Shown one piece after another: positions 50,783 through 59,716 of a DNA stretch of 64,000 nucleotides. The notes under the pieces are model-generated. The model did no database searches and was not told the DNA's origin. It saw nothing but the letters and a program-made list of their open reading frames with translations. Source of the DNA: Micromonospora arborensis (GTDB taxonomy: Bacteria > Actinomycetota > Actinomycetes > Mycobacteriales > Micromonosporaceae); the NCBI RefSeq assembly GCF_003205615.1, contig NZ_PYBV01000022.1, forward strand, positions 1 through 64,000. The letters run 5' to 3'. Both the position numbers and the translations under genes were made by a program. Each line of letters starts with the position of its first letter. Positions within the stretch are counted from its first letter, which is position 1.

Positions 50783-52792
50783 GTGTCCGCACCCCGTACC
50801 CCCGCCGTGGCCGACCCCGTCGTCGTCGCCGCCGGGACCACGGCGGCCGACGCGGTGGCCGCGGCCGGACTGCCCGCGAACGGCCCCAAGGCGATCGTGG
50901 TGGTCCGCGACCCGCAGGGTCAGCTGCGTGACCTGGACTGGGCGCCGGCCGAGGAGACCGTCGTCGAGCCGGTCAGCCTGGATTCGCCGGACGGGCTCAA
51001 CGTGCTGCGCCACTCCACCGCGCACGTGCTCGCCCAAGCCGTGCAGGACATCTTCCCCGAGGCCAAGCTGGGCATCGGCCCGCCCATCGAGAACGGCTTC
51101 TACTACGACTTCGACGTCGACAAGCCGTTCCAGCCCGATGACCTCAGCAAGCTCGAGAAGCGCATGCAGGAGATCATCAAGTCCGGGCAGCGGTTCCGTC
51201 GCCGCCGCTTCGGCAGCCTGGACGAGGCTCGCTCCGAGCTGGCCGACGAGCCGTTCAAGCTGGAGTTGATCGAGGTCAAGGGCGAGGGCCTGGACACCGA
51301 CGAGGTGATGGAGGTGGGCGGCGGCGAGCTGACCATCTACGACAACCTCGACGCCAAGGAGGACAAGGTCTGCTGGTCGGACCTGTGCCGTGGGCCACAC
51401 CTGCCGACCACCCGCCTGATCGGCGCGTTCAAGCTGATGCGTTCGGCCGCCGCCTACTGGCGCGGGTCGGAGAAGAACCCGCAACTGCAGCGGGTGTACG
51501 GCACCGCGTGGCCGACCCGCGACGAGCTCAAGGCGTACCTGAAGCTGTTGGAGGAGGCCGCCCGACGCGACCACCGCAAGCTCGGCGCGGACCTCGACCT
51601 GTTCAGCTTCCCCGACGAGATCGGCTCCGGCCTGGCGGTCTTCCACCCCAAGGGCGGCATCATCCGCCGGGAGATGGAGCACTACTCGCGGCGGCGGCAC
51701 GAGGAGGCGGGGTACGAGTTCGTCAACACTCCGCACATCACCAAGGCGCAGCTGTTCCAGACCTCCGGTCACCTGCCGTACTACGCGGACACCATGTTCC
51801 CGCCCATGCAGTTGGAGGGCGCGGACTACTACCTCAAGGCGATGAACTGCCCGATGCACAACCTGATCTTCAGGGCGCGCGGGCGGTCGTACCGGGAGCT
51901 GCCGCTGCGGATGTTCGAGTTCGGCACCGTCTACCGGTACGAGAAGTCCGGCGTCGTGCACGGCCTGACCCGGGTCCGTGGCCTGACCCAGGACGACTCG
52001 CACATCTACTGCACCCGCGAGCAGATGGCCGGTGAGCTGTCCACGCTGCTCAGCTTCGTGCTGGACCTGCTGCGCGACTACGGCCTGGACGACTTCTACC
52101 TGGAGCTGTCGACCCGGGACGACTCGCCCAAGTTCATCGGCGACGACGCGGACTGGGCCGAGGCGACCGAGGCGCTGCGGACCGCCGCCGGGACCTCCGG
52201 CCTGGAACTCGTGCCCGACCCGGGTGGCGCGGCGTTCTACGGGCCGAAGATCTCCGTGCAGGCGCGGGACGCGATCGGCCGGACCTGGCAGATGTCCACC
52301 ATTCAGATCGACTTCAACCAGCCGGAGCGGTTCGGGCTGGAGTACCAGGCCGCCGACGGCAGCCGGCAGCGGCCGGTGATGATCCACCGGGCGCTGTTCG
52401 GGTCGATCGAGCGGTTCTTCGGGTTGCTCACCGAGCACTACGCGGGCGCGTTCCCGGCCTGGCTGGCGCCGGTGCAGGTGGTGGGCATCCCGATCCGCGA
52501 GGACCACACCGACTACCTGCACGGCTTCGTCGCGGCGCTGCGTGCCGAGGGCATCCGGGCGCAGGTTGACGCGGGTGACGACCGGATGCAGAAGAAGATC
52601 CGCACGGCCCAGCAGCAGAAGATCCCGTTCATGGTGATCGCCGGTGACGACGACGTGGCCGCCGGCACGGTGTCCTTCCGCTACCGCGACGGCTCGCAGC
52701 GCAACGGGGTGCCGATCGCCGAGGCGGTGACCCACGTCCTGGACGTGGTCAGCTCGCGGACCAACATCGGCCCGTCGGCCGCCGCGGAGTAG
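50783..52792 (+). CDS. thrS: Threonyl-tRNA synthetase
   Basis: 669 residues, cytosolic class II synthetase. A short TGS-like N-terminus is followed by the editing domain (RHSTAHVLAQAVQDIFPEAK), the catalytic core with motif 2 FEFGTVYRYEKSGVVHGLTR, the zinc ligands in MNCPMHNL and DSHIYC, and motif 3 in HRALFGSIERFFGLL, then the anticodon-binding domain. It charges tRNA-Thr. GGAGGAG precedes GTG 50783 by 5 nt. It heads the thrS-HIT-pgsA block known from mycobacteria. Confidence 0.95.
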   Translation: MSAPRTPAVADPVVVAAGTTAADAVAAAGLPANGPKAIVVVRDPQGQLRDLDWAPAEETVVEPVSLDSPDGLNVLRHSTAHVLAQAVQDIFPEAKLGIGPPIENGFYYDFDVDKPFQPDDLSKLEKRMQEIIKSGQRFRRRRFGSLDEARSELADEPFKLELIEVKGEGLDTDEVMEVGGGELTIYDNLDAKEDKVCWSDLCRGPHLPTTRLIGAFKLMRSAAAYWRGSEKNPQLQRVYGTAWPTRDELKAYLKLLEEAARRDHRKLGADLDLFSFPDEIGSGLAVFHPKGGIIRREMEHYSRRRHEEAGYEFVNTPHITKAQLFQTSGHLPYYADTMFPPMQLEGADYYLKAMNCPMHNLIFRARGRSYRELPLRMFEFGTVYRYEKSGVVHGLTRVRGLTQDDSHIYCTREQMAGELSTLLSFVLDLLRDYGLDDFYLELSTRDDSPKFIGDDADWAEATEALRTAAGTSGLELVPDPGGAAFYGPKISVQARDAIGRTWQMSTIQIDFNQPERFGLEYQAADGSRQRPVMIHRALFGSIERFFGLLTEHYAGAFPAWLAPVQVVGIPIREDHTDYLHGFVAALRAEGIRAQVDAGDDRMQKKIRTAQQQKIPFMVIAGDDDVAAGTVSFRYRDGSQRNGVPIAEAVTHVLDVVSSRTNIGPSAAAE

Positions 52793-52853
52793 CCGGAACG
52801 TGCAGCGACGAGTTTCCCGACGGCGGGTGTCGCGGCCCGGCTGGGTGGCTCCG

Positions 52854-52859
52854 TAGGAT
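52854..52859 (+). promoter_or_regulatory. -10 box for leaderless HIT message
   Basis: TAGGAT ends 6 nt before GTG 52866, exactly the geometry seen at 426-431 before the gene at 438. The transcript would begin at or beside the start codon, separate from thrS transcription. Confidence 0.55.
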
Positions 52860-52865
52860 CGGCTC

Positions 52866-53414
52866 GTGACAGGGGCGGAACGGCACACGGACATCGACGG
52901 CATGGCGGACGGCCTGGAGCGGCTCTGGACGCCGCACCGGATGACCTACATATCCGGCGAGGACCGCCCGGCCGAGGGTTACGAGAAGCCCACCGGATGT
53001 CCGTTCTGCCGGGCACCGAAGCTGCCGCCGGAGGAGAGCCTCGTGGTGGCCCGTGGCGAGCACGTCTTCGTGGTGCTCAACCTCTACCCGTACAACCCGG
53101 GGCACCTGCTGGTCTGCCCCTACCGGCACGTCGCCGACTACACCGACCTGGACGTGCCGGAGACCACCGAGTTGGCGTCGTACACCCAGACCGCCATGCG
53201 GGTGATCCGCAAGGTGAGCAACGCGCACGGCTTCAACCTGGGCATGAACCAGGGCGGGGTGGCCGGGGCCGGCATCGCCGCCCACCTGCACCAGCATGTG
53301 GTGCCGCGCTGGGGCGGCGACGCGAACTTCATGCCGGTGATCGGCCGCACGAAGGTGCTGCCGCAACTACTCGGCGACACCCGCGACCTGCTCAGCCGCG
53401 CCTGGCCGTCCTGA
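52866..53414 (+). CDS. HIT family nucleotide hydrolase/phosphorylase
   Basis: 182 residues. The histidine triad is HLHQHVVPRW (residues 140-149). The zinc-type cysteines of CPFCRAPKLPPEE and LNLYPYNPGHLLVCPYRHVA are typical of the actinobacterial Ap4A-type HIT protein (Rv2613c homologue, an Ap4A phosphorylase in M. tuberculosis). It splits diadenosine polyphosphates. It lies 73 bp after thrS as in mycobacteria. Confidence 0.88.
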   Translation: MTGAERHTDIDGMADGLERLWTPHRMTYISGEDRPAEGYEKPTGCPFCRAPKLPPEESLVVARGEHVFVVLNLYPYNPGHLLVCPYRHVADYTDLDVPETTELASYTQTAMRVIRKVSNAHGFNLGMNQGGVAGAGIAAHLHQHVVPRWGGDANFMPVIGRTKVLPQLLGDTRDLLSRAWPS

Positions 53415-53486
53415 CCGCCGTCCGCGTTGCGCGCCGTCCGGGTCGCGCGGTTGCCGGTTCGCGGCGCGGCGTCCGCGCCGGTCGGG

Positions 53487-53981
53487 TCAGTCGGCGCGCA
53501 GCAGCGGGGTCAGCTCCGGCCAGCTCTCCACCCGGTGTACGCGAGGCAGCAGCGCGGCGTGTGCGGCCAGCTGCGCCGGGCGGGGCCGGAACAGGAAGCG
53601 GTGCGGCACCGAGTCGAGGTAGCCGAGCACCTCCAGCTTGTCGTCCACGAAGTGGGTCAGCCCGAGTCGTCGGGCGATCGGCGCCTTGTCCGGTCGGGTG
53701 CGGCAGAAGTGCACCCGCTGCTCGGGGATGCCGGTGCGCGCCGGAAAGTCGTGGTGGGTCAACCACTCCCGGGTGCGCAGCTCGGTGGACTGCCCGCACT
53801 TGGACACCAGGTGCACCTCGTCGAACGCCGGGCCCACCGCCGCCAGCGCCTCGAAAGCCCCGTCGACGACGGGGGTGCGCAGGTAGTTCGCGCCGAAGAA
53901 CGACGTGTCGGCGTCCTCGTCGGCCGGCTCGATGATCACGCCCCCGATATCCACACCCAGCCTCCGCATGCCGGCGATCAT
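53487..53981 (-). CDS. HAD-like hydrolase
   Basis: 164 residues. The first motif is RLGVDIGGVIIEP, with glycine in place of the second catalytic aspartate (DxD becomes DIG). HLVSKCGQS provides motif II and HFVDDKLEV motif IV. It resembles NLI/HAD-like small proteins; because of the altered DxD, catalysis is doubtful. ATG 53969 is an alternative start. It begins the insert that splits the thrS-HIT block from pgsA. Confidence 0.7.
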   Translation of the reverse strand: MIAGMRRLGVDIGGVIIEPADEDADTSFFGANYLRTPVVDGAFEALAAVGPAFDEVHLVSKCGQSTELRTREWLTHHDFPARTGIPEQRVHFCRTRPDKAPIARRLGLTHFVDDKLEVLGYLDSVPHRFLFRPRPAQLAAHAALLPRVHRVESWPELTPLLRAD

Positions 53982-54064
53982 GCCGCATCGGCAGGTCGAC
54001 GCACACCCGGGTTTCCGCCCCGGATCGGCTACGCCCCGACCCGGCGAAGTGGCACGATCTGCCG

Positions 54065-55123
54065 ATGGCAGTCACGACACGGACGTTGGGGCGCAGCGGC
54101 ATCGAGGTCAGCGCCCTCGGCATGGGGTGCTGGGCGATCGGCGGGCCCTGGGCGGAGGGCTCCCAACCGCTGGGCTGGGGCGCGGTCGACGACGACGAGT
54201 CCGTGCGGGCGGTGCGGCGGGCCCTCGACCTGGGCATCACCCTCTTCGACACCGCCGACACGTACGGCGCCGGGCACGGTGAGCGGGTGCTCGGCCGGGC
54301 GCTCGCCGGTCGCCGGGACGACACCGTGATCGCCACCAAGTGGGGTTACACCTTCGACGAGTCGAGCCGGCAGGCAACCGGGGAGGACGCGTCGCCCGCG
54401 TACCTGCGGCGGGCCGTGACCGCCTCGCTGCGCCGGCTCGGCACCGACCGGATCGACCTCTACCAGTTGCACCTCGCCGATCTGCCGGTGCCGCGTGCGC
54501 AGGCGTTGGTCGGCACCTGCGAGGACCTGGTCGCCGAGGGGCTGATCCGGGCGTACGGGTGGAGCACTGACCGACCCGACCGGGCCGCCACGTTCGGGCA
54601 CGCCGCCGCCGGCGCCACCGCCGTGCAGCACACCCTGTCGGTGCTGCGGGACGCCCCCGAACTGCTCGCCGTCTGCGACAAGTACGACCTGGCGAGCGTC
54701 AACCGGGGGCCGCTGGGGATGGGCCTGCTCACCGGCAAGTACTCGGCCGGGTCGATCCTGCCCCGCGACGACGTGCGCGGGCTGGCCCCGGGCTGGTTGG
54801 AGTGGTTCCGTGGCGGCCGGCCGGCACCGGAGTGGCTGCGCCGGGTCGCCGCGGTCCGCACCGCGCTCACCGCCGACGGGCGCAGCCTCGCCCAGGGTGC
54901 GCTGGGCTGGATCTGGGCCCGCAGCGGTCGCACCATCCCGATTCCGGGCTGCCGTACGGTCGCGCAGGTCGAGGAGAACGCCGCGGCACTGCACCGGGGG
55001 CCACTGCCAGCGGATCAGTTCACCGAGGTGGAGCGCCAGTTGGCCGCACTCCGTACGGCCGCCCTCCGCGACGCCGACCGCCCCCACTGGCCCCCTCCCA
55101 CGCACCCCTCCATCCACCCCTGA
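54065..55123 (+). CDS. Aldo/keto reductase
   Basis: 352 residues. The tetrad is visible as Asp/Tyr in LFDTADTYGAGHGE, Lys in IATKWGYTFD and His in YQLHLADLP. IPIPGCRTVAQVEENAAAL is the NADPH site. It differs from the AKR at 43114 in sequence and probably substrate. A proline-rich tail (WPPPTHPSIHP) ends the protein. Confidence 0.86.
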   Translation: MAVTTRTLGRSGIEVSALGMGCWAIGGPWAEGSQPLGWGAVDDDESVRAVRRALDLGITLFDTADTYGAGHGERVLGRALAGRRDDTVIATKWGYTFDESSRQATGEDASPAYLRRAVTASLRRLGTDRIDLYQLHLADLPVPRAQALVGTCEDLVAEGLIRAYGWSTDRPDRAATFGHAAAGATAVQHTLSVLRDAPELLAVCDKYDLASVNRGPLGMGLLTGKYSAGSILPRDDVRGLAPGWLEWFRGGRPAPEWLRRVAAVRTALTADGRSLAQGALGWIWARSGRTIPIPGCRTVAQVEENAAALHRGPLPADQFTEVERQLAALRTAALRDADRPHWPPPTHPSIHP

Positions 55124-55226
55124 ATGGGGCATCGGCACCCGTCCGGGTCCGTGCTGCCATTCCGTTCCCGACTCGGGTGCCCACCCCACCTGTGCGTGCG
55201 GCCTCCTGTAGAGCTGCCCCGTATCT

Positions 55227-55482
55227 GGGGCGGCGGCCTGGTTGGGTCGTGGTGGGGTGTGAGGCTGCGGTGCGCCTGGGGCGGTGGCTTGGGGCGGCGG
55301 CCTGGTCGGGTCGTGGTGGGGTGCGAAGCTGCGGTGCGCCTGGGGCGGTGGCTTGGGGCGGCGGCCTGGTTGGGTCGTGGTGGGGTGTGAGGCTGCGGTG
55401 CGCCTGGGGCGGTGGCTTGGGGCGGCGGCCTGGTCGGGTCGTGGTGGGGTGCGAGGCTGCGGTGCGCCTGGGGCGGTGGCTC
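55227..55482. repeat. Four-copy 64-bp tandem array
   Basis: Units start at 55227, 55291, 55355 and 55419 with GGGGCGGCGGCCTGGT and run exactly 64 bp each. Units 1 and 3 have GGTTGGG...GTGTGAGG; units 2 and 4 have GGTCGGG...GTGCGA(A/G)G. The alternation shows that a 128-bp dimer was duplicated. Confidence 0.9.
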
Positions 55483-55502
55483 GGTCGGGTCTCGGCGCGC
55501 GG

Positions 55503-55534
55503 GTAGAGCTGCCCCAGATCTGGGGCAGCTCTAC
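55503..55534. repeat. Perfect 32-bp palindrome
   Basis: GTAGAGCTGCCCCAGA (55503-55518) is followed at once by its exact reverse complement (55519-55534). A half copy, GTAGAGCTGCCCC then TCTGGGGC, lies at 55208-55232 on the far side of the tandem array. Confidence 0.85.
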
Positions 55535-55628
55535 AGGCGCACGACATGGCACGCCCACCCCGCCCCACCGCCGCTGTCGAGCACGAGTGCCTCGCGGATC
55601 GCGGGAACCGGGCGCGGCGGGGCGAGGG

Positions 55629-57785
55629 TCAGGGAGTGTGTTCCTTGCGGATCTGGTCGGCCAGGTGGGCGGGCATGGGGTCGTGACGGACGAAGTGGCG
55701 GCGGAAGGTGCCCGTGCCGGCCGTCATCGAGCGCAGCTCCACGGCGTACCGAAGCAGTTCGGTGGCCGGCACCTCCGCGCGGACGAGGGTGCGGCCCTCG
55801 GCGTCCGGATCCGGTTCGGTGCCGAGCACTCGGCCGCGGCGGCCGGACAGGTCGCCCATCACGGTGCCCACCGAGCCGTCCGGCACCTGGATGGTGACCT
55901 CGTCGATCGGCTCCAGGAGCGCCGGCTGGCCACGGTCGGCGGCGTCGCGTAGGGCGAGCGCGCCCGCGGTTTGGAAGGCCGCGTCCGAGGAGTCGACGCT
56001 GTGCGCCTTGCCGTCGACCAGGGTCACCCGCAGGTCCACCACCGGGTGACCGGCGACGAGGCCGCGCTCGAGCTGGGCGCGAACGCCCTTCTCCACCGAC
56101 GGGATGTAGTTGTGTGGCACCGCGCCGCCGACGACCCGGTCGACGAACTCGAAGCCGCCACCCGGGGGCAGGGGTTCGACCTCGATGTCGCAGACCGCGT
56201 ACTGGCCGTGGCCCCCGGACTGCTTGACGTGCCGGCCGTGCCCCTTCGCGGGCACGGTCAGTGTCTCGCGCAGCGACACCTTGACCGGCTCGGTGTCCAG
56301 TTCGACGCCGCCGGCGCGCAGCCGGTCGAGCACCACGTCGGCGTGTGCCTCGCCCATGCACCAGAGCACCAGTTGGTGGGTTTCCGGGTTGCGTTCCAGG
56401 CGCAGGGTGGGGTCGCCGGCGACGAGGCGGGCGAGGTTGCGGGCCAGGGCGTCCTCGTCGGCGCGGCTGTGGGCCACCACCGCCACCGGCAGCATCGGCT
56501 CGGGCATCTCCCAGGGGGCGATCAGCAGCGGGTCGTCCTTGGCCGAGATGGTGTCGCCGGTCTCGGCGCTGCCCGACTTGGTGATCGCGCAGATGTCGCC
56601 GGCCACGCAGACCGGCACCTCGCGCAGGGTGGCGCCCAGCGGGGTGTAGATGTGCCCGACCCGCTCGTCGGCGTCGTGGTCGGGGTGGCCGCGTTCGGTC
56701 AGGCCGTGCCCGGAGATGTGCACGGTCTGGTCGGGGCGCAGCGTGCCGGAGAAGACCCGGACCAGCGAGACCCGACCGACGTGCCGGTCGACGGTGGTCT
56801 TGACGACCTCGGCGACGAGCGGCCCGGCCGGGTCGCAGGTCAACGGTGGGCGGGGGGAGCCGTCCACGCCGGCGACCGCCGGCAACTCGTGCTCCAGCGG
56901 CGACGGGAACGCGGCGGTCAGCACCTCCAGCAGCACGTCCAGCCCGACACCGGTCTGGGCGCAGACCGGCACCACCGGGTAGAAGTGCCCCCGGGCGACA
57001 GCCTTCTCCAGGTCGTCGATGAGCACCTCGTCGCTGATCTCCTCGCCGTCGAGGTAGCGGTCCATGAGGGTCTCGTCCTCGCTCTCGGCGATGATCCCCT
57101 CGATCAGCTCGTCGCGGGACTCGTCGATGGCCCGCTGGTGCTCCGGGTCCGGGTCGCGCACGTCGGCGGGCAGCCCGGCGGAGTAGTCGAAGACCCGGCG
57201 GGTGATCAGGCCGAGCAGGCCCTCGGTGGACACGCCGTCGTCGCCGAGCATCGGCAGGTAGAGGGGCATCACGTTGTCGCCGAAGAGGCGTTGGCAGAGC
57301 GCCACCGTCTCGTCGACGTCGGCGCGGGGCTGGTCCAGTCGCGCCACCGCGACCGCGCGGGGCAGGTCGACCGCGGCGCACTCCTCCCACAGCGCGACGG
57401 TGGCCGCGTCCATGCCACCCGCCGCGGAGACGACGAAGAGGGCCGCGTCGGCGGCCCGCAGCCCGGCGCGCAGCTCGCCGACGAAGTCGGCGTACCCGGG
57501 GGTGTCCAGCAGGTTGACCTTGATGCCGTTGTGCAGCAGTGGTGCGCAGGACAGGCTGACCGAACGCTGTTGGCGTACGGCGGCGGGGTCGTGGTCACCG
57601 ACCGTGGTGCCGTCGACCACGGTGCCGGCCCGGCCGATCGTGCCGGTCGCCGCGAGCAGCGCCTCGACCAGGGTCGTCTTGCCTGCTCCGGAGTGCCCGA
57701 CGAGCACGACGTTGCGTACCCGCTCGGGCTCGGTCACCACCGGCGTGCCGCCGGTGGAACCCTTGTCCTGATTTTTCTGCGCCAT
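55629..57785 (-). CDS. fusA2: Elongation factor G-like protein (EF-G2/FusA2 type)
   Basis: 718 residues with the five-domain layout of EF-G. The P-loop is GHSGAGKT (residues 30-37). Switch II reads DTPGY (94-98), with tyrosine where translating EF-G has the catalytic histidine, and the NKxD base-recognition motif is ARLD (148-151). Domains II-V follow (VRVFSGTLRPDQTVH; GFEFVDRVVGGAVPHNYIPS). These are the traits of actinobacterial EF-G2 (Rv0120c-like), which binds GTP but is not known to translocate. GGGAGG precedes ATG 57785 by 8 nt. Confidence 0.85.
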   Translation of the reverse strand: MAQKNQDKGSTGGTPVVTEPERVRNVVLVGHSGAGKTTLVEALLAATGTIGRAGTVVDGTTVGDHDPAAVRQQRSVSLSCAPLLHNGIKVNLLDTPGYADFVGELRAGLRAADAALFVVSAAGGMDAATVALWEECAAVDLPRAVAVARLDQPRADVDETVALCQRLFGDNVMPLYLPMLGDDGVSTEGLLGLITRRVFDYSAGLPADVRDPDPEHQRAIDESRDELIEGIIAESEDETLMDRYLDGEEISDEVLIDDLEKAVARGHFYPVVPVCAQTGVGLDVLLEVLTAAFPSPLEHELPAVAGVDGSPRPPLTCDPAGPLVAEVVKTTVDRHVGRVSLVRVFSGTLRPDQTVHISGHGLTERGHPDHDADERVGHIYTPLGATLREVPVCVAGDICAITKSGSAETGDTISAKDDPLLIAPWEMPEPMLPVAVVAHSRADEDALARNLARLVAGDPTLRLERNPETHQLVLWCMGEAHADVVLDRLRAGGVELDTEPVKVSLRETLTVPAKGHGRHVKQSGGHGQYAVCDIEVEPLPPGGGFEFVDRVVGGAVPHNYIPSVEKGVRAQLERGLVAGHPVVDLRVTLVDGKAHSVDSSDAAFQTAGALALRDAADRGQPALLEPIDEVTIQVPDGSVGTVMGDLSGRRGRVLGTEPDPDAEGRTLVRAEVPATELLRYAVELRSMTAGTGTFRRHFVRHDPMPAHLADQIRKEHTP

Positions 57786-58034
57786 GGGGCGCACCTCCCT
57801 CAGCCGGTGGTGGTGGCGACCGCCGCGCGACGGGGAAGCGGCCCGGGGCGAGTGCGCGGCGATATCCTCCGGTGGTCTGCTGCACAGCGGGAACCGGACG
57901 GGCGGACGGGTGAGCTGGCTCACCCTCCGGCTCGATCTCACACCCGTTGCCGGGTAGGCACAAGCCTCCCCCGGGCGGGTCGGAGGGGCGGCCGTATCGC
58001 CGGAGCTGGGCGGACCGTTATCGTGGGGACCGCC

Positions 58035-58664
58035 ATGGCGAAGATCTTCCAAGTGTCGGCCCGCGCGGGGATGACCCGCGTCGTCGAGCCGATTGCCCGT
58101 GCCCTCCTGCGCGCGGGCGTCACCCCCAATGCCGTCACCGTCGCGGGCACCGTTGGTGTGCTCGTCGGCGCACTCGGCTTCGGTGCTCGCGGCCACCTGG
58201 TCGCGGGCGCGTTAATCGTGACCGTTTTCGCGCTCACCGACCTGCTCGACGGGACGATGGCCCGAATGAGCGGCGGCTCCACCAAATTCGGCGCGTTCCT
58301 CGACTCAAGCATGGACCGGGTCGCCGACAGTGCCGTCTTCGGCGCGGTCGCCTACTGGCTGGCCACGGAGAACAACTACTCCGGGGTGGCCGCCGCGCTG
58401 GTCTGCCTGGCCGCCGGCAGTCTGGTCTCCTACGTCAAGGCCCGCGCCGAGGGGCTCGGCATGACCTGCAACGTGGGCATCGCCGAGCGCACCGAGCGGC
58501 TGCTGATCGTCGGAGTCGGCGGGATCCTCACCGGCGTCGGTCTCGACCCGGCGTTGGAGATCGCGCTCTGGCTGCTCGCCGCGGTATCGATCTTCACGGT
58601 GGGGCAGCGGATGACGCACGTCTACCGCCAGGCCCAGCAGCTCCAGCCGAACGGCCAGGCGTGA
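58035..58664 (+). CDS. pgsA: Phosphatidylinositol-phosphate synthase (CDP-alcohol phosphatidyltransferase)
   Basis: 209 residues with six membrane helices. The CDP-alcohol signature D(x2)DG(x2)AR(x3)G...D(x3)D is complete: DLLDGTMARMSGG from residue 69 to D90 and D94 (FLDSSMDRVAD). In actinobacteria with the neighbouring patA and pimA it joins CDP-diacylglycerol to inositol 1-phosphate, the precursor of phosphatidylinositol and PIMs. The start at 58035 is ATG; no strong ribosome binding site. The stop is in GTGA with a micro-ORF. Confidence 0.9.
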   Translation: MAKIFQVSARAGMTRVVEPIARALLRAGVTPNAVTVAGTVGVLVGALGFGARGHLVAGALIVTVFALTDLLDGTMARMSGGSTKFGAFLDSSMDRVADSAVFGAVAYWLATENNYSGVAAALVCLAAGSLVSYVKARAEGLGMTCNVGIAERTERLLIVGVGGILTGVGLDPALEIALWLLAAVSIFTVGQRMTHVYRQAQQLQPNGQA

Positions 58665-58714
58665 GCGGCGCGTCGGCGACCCGGCGCCGGACGACCGGCG
58701 GCCGGGCCGCGTGA
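58661..58714 (+). CDS. 17-codon coupling micro-ORF between pgsA and patA
   Basis: GTG 58661 overlaps the pgsA stop (GTGA), the frame reads VSGASATRRRTTGGRAA and its TGA (58712-58714) overlaps the GTG of patA (58711), again GTGA. patA has no Shine-Dalgarno of its own, so ribosomes could pass through this frame to reach it. The peptide is basic; a function of its own is doubtful. Confidence 0.35.
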   Translation: MSGASATRRRTTGGRAA

Positions 58715-59643
58715 ACCTCACCGAGCTGGGCTACATCGCCGGCTGGCGGGTGGTCCGTGCGCTACCCCGGCCGCTGGTGGCGGCGGCGTTCCAGGCGGGC
58801 GCGGACCGCGCCCACCGTCGCGGGGGCGGGGGTACGGCCCGACTACGCGCCAACCTGCGCCGGGTGGTCGGCCCGGACCTGCCCGAGGCCGAGCTGGACG
58901 ATCTCGTCAAGCGCGGGCTCCGCTCGTACGCCCGGTACTGGATGGAAGCGTTCCGGCTGCCCGCGTTGAGCCGTGCGCAGATCCAGTCCGGCTTCCGACT
59001 CGACGGCGCGGAGTTGCTGGCCGCCGACGTGGCCGCCGGCCGGGGCGCCGTGGTGGCGCTACCGCATGCCGGAAACTGGGACGCCGCGGGCGCCTGGGTG
59101 GCGGCCACCATCGGGCCGATCACCACGGTGATGGAACGGCTCAAGCCGGAGGGCGTGTACAAGCGTTTCATGGCCTTCCGGGCGGGCCTGGGGATGGAGA
59201 TCCTGCCGACCCACGGCGGGCCGCGTCCAGCGTTCGACGTGCTGCTGGACCGCGTACGTGCCGGTGCGGTGGTGCCGTTGCTGGCCGACCGGGACCTCTC
59301 CGCCCGTGGGGTGGAGGTGGACTTCTTCGGCGGAAAGACCCGGATGCCGGCCGGGCCGGCGCTGCTCGCGCTGCACACCGGCGCGCCGCTCTACGTGGCC
59401 TCGATGTGGTACGAACCGGACGCGGCGTGCGCGTCGCTCGCCGGCCCGCTGCCGGTGCCGGGGCCCGAGGTGGGGCCCCTGGACCAGCGGGTCCGGTCGC
59501 TGACCCAGCTGATCGCCGACCGTCTGGCGGCGGGCATCGCCGAGCATCCGGAAGACTGGCACATGTTGCAGCGGATGTGGCTGGACCAGCGGGCGGCGGG
59601 AGACGGCACGGCGCTGCCCTCGTCGACCTCCGGTCAGGCCTGA
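58711..59643 (+). CDS. patA: Phosphatidylinositol mannoside acyltransferase
   Basis: 310 residues, LpxL/HtrB-type acyltransferase. The catalytic His and following acidic site are in ALPHAGNWDAAGAW (His about residue 117, H-x4-D), with FMAFRAGLGMEILP and VVPLLADRDLSARGVEVDFF forming the substrate side. It should acylate the mannose of PIM1/PIM2 on the cytoplasmic face. It lies between pgsA and pimA as in mycobacteria (Rv2611c). GTG 58711 is the chosen start. Confidence 0.88.
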   Translation: MNLTELGYIAGWRVVRALPRPLVAAAFQAGADRAHRRGGGGTARLRANLRRVVGPDLPEAELDDLVKRGLRSYARYWMEAFRLPALSRAQIQSGFRLDGAELLAADVAAGRGAVVALPHAGNWDAAGAWVAATIGPITTVMERLKPEGVYKRFMAFRAGLGMEILPTHGGPRPAFDVLLDRVRAGAVVPLLADRDLSARGVEVDFFGGKTRMPAGPALLALHTGAPLYVASMWYEPDAACASLAGPLPVPGPEVGPLDQRVRSLTQLIADRLAAGIAEHPEDWHMLQRMWLDQRAAGDGTALPSSTSGQA

Positions 59644-59716
59644 GGAGGTGGGCACGATAGGTGCGCGGAGTGCGCCGCAGCGGCGGCCCGCCGTCGGGGA
59701 CGGGAGGCGCTGACGC

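Larger units (their letters stand above)
55124..55628. other. Repeat-rich intergenic region between convergent genes
   Basis: 505 bp with no supported gene. It contains the short inverted repeat GGCACCCG/CGGGTGCC (55134-55141 and 55174-55181), a partial copy of a palindrome (55208-55232), four 64-bp tandem units (55227-55482) and a perfect 32-bp palindrome (55503-55534). Open frames cross the array in all frames because the unit lacks stops. Confidence 0.7.

Noticed and set aside
55124..55952. Open frames running through the 64-bp array
   Set aside because: All frames stay open because the unit has no stop codon and 64 is not a multiple of three; the peptides (Trp/Gly/Arg-rich) have no ribosome binding site and no homology that I know.
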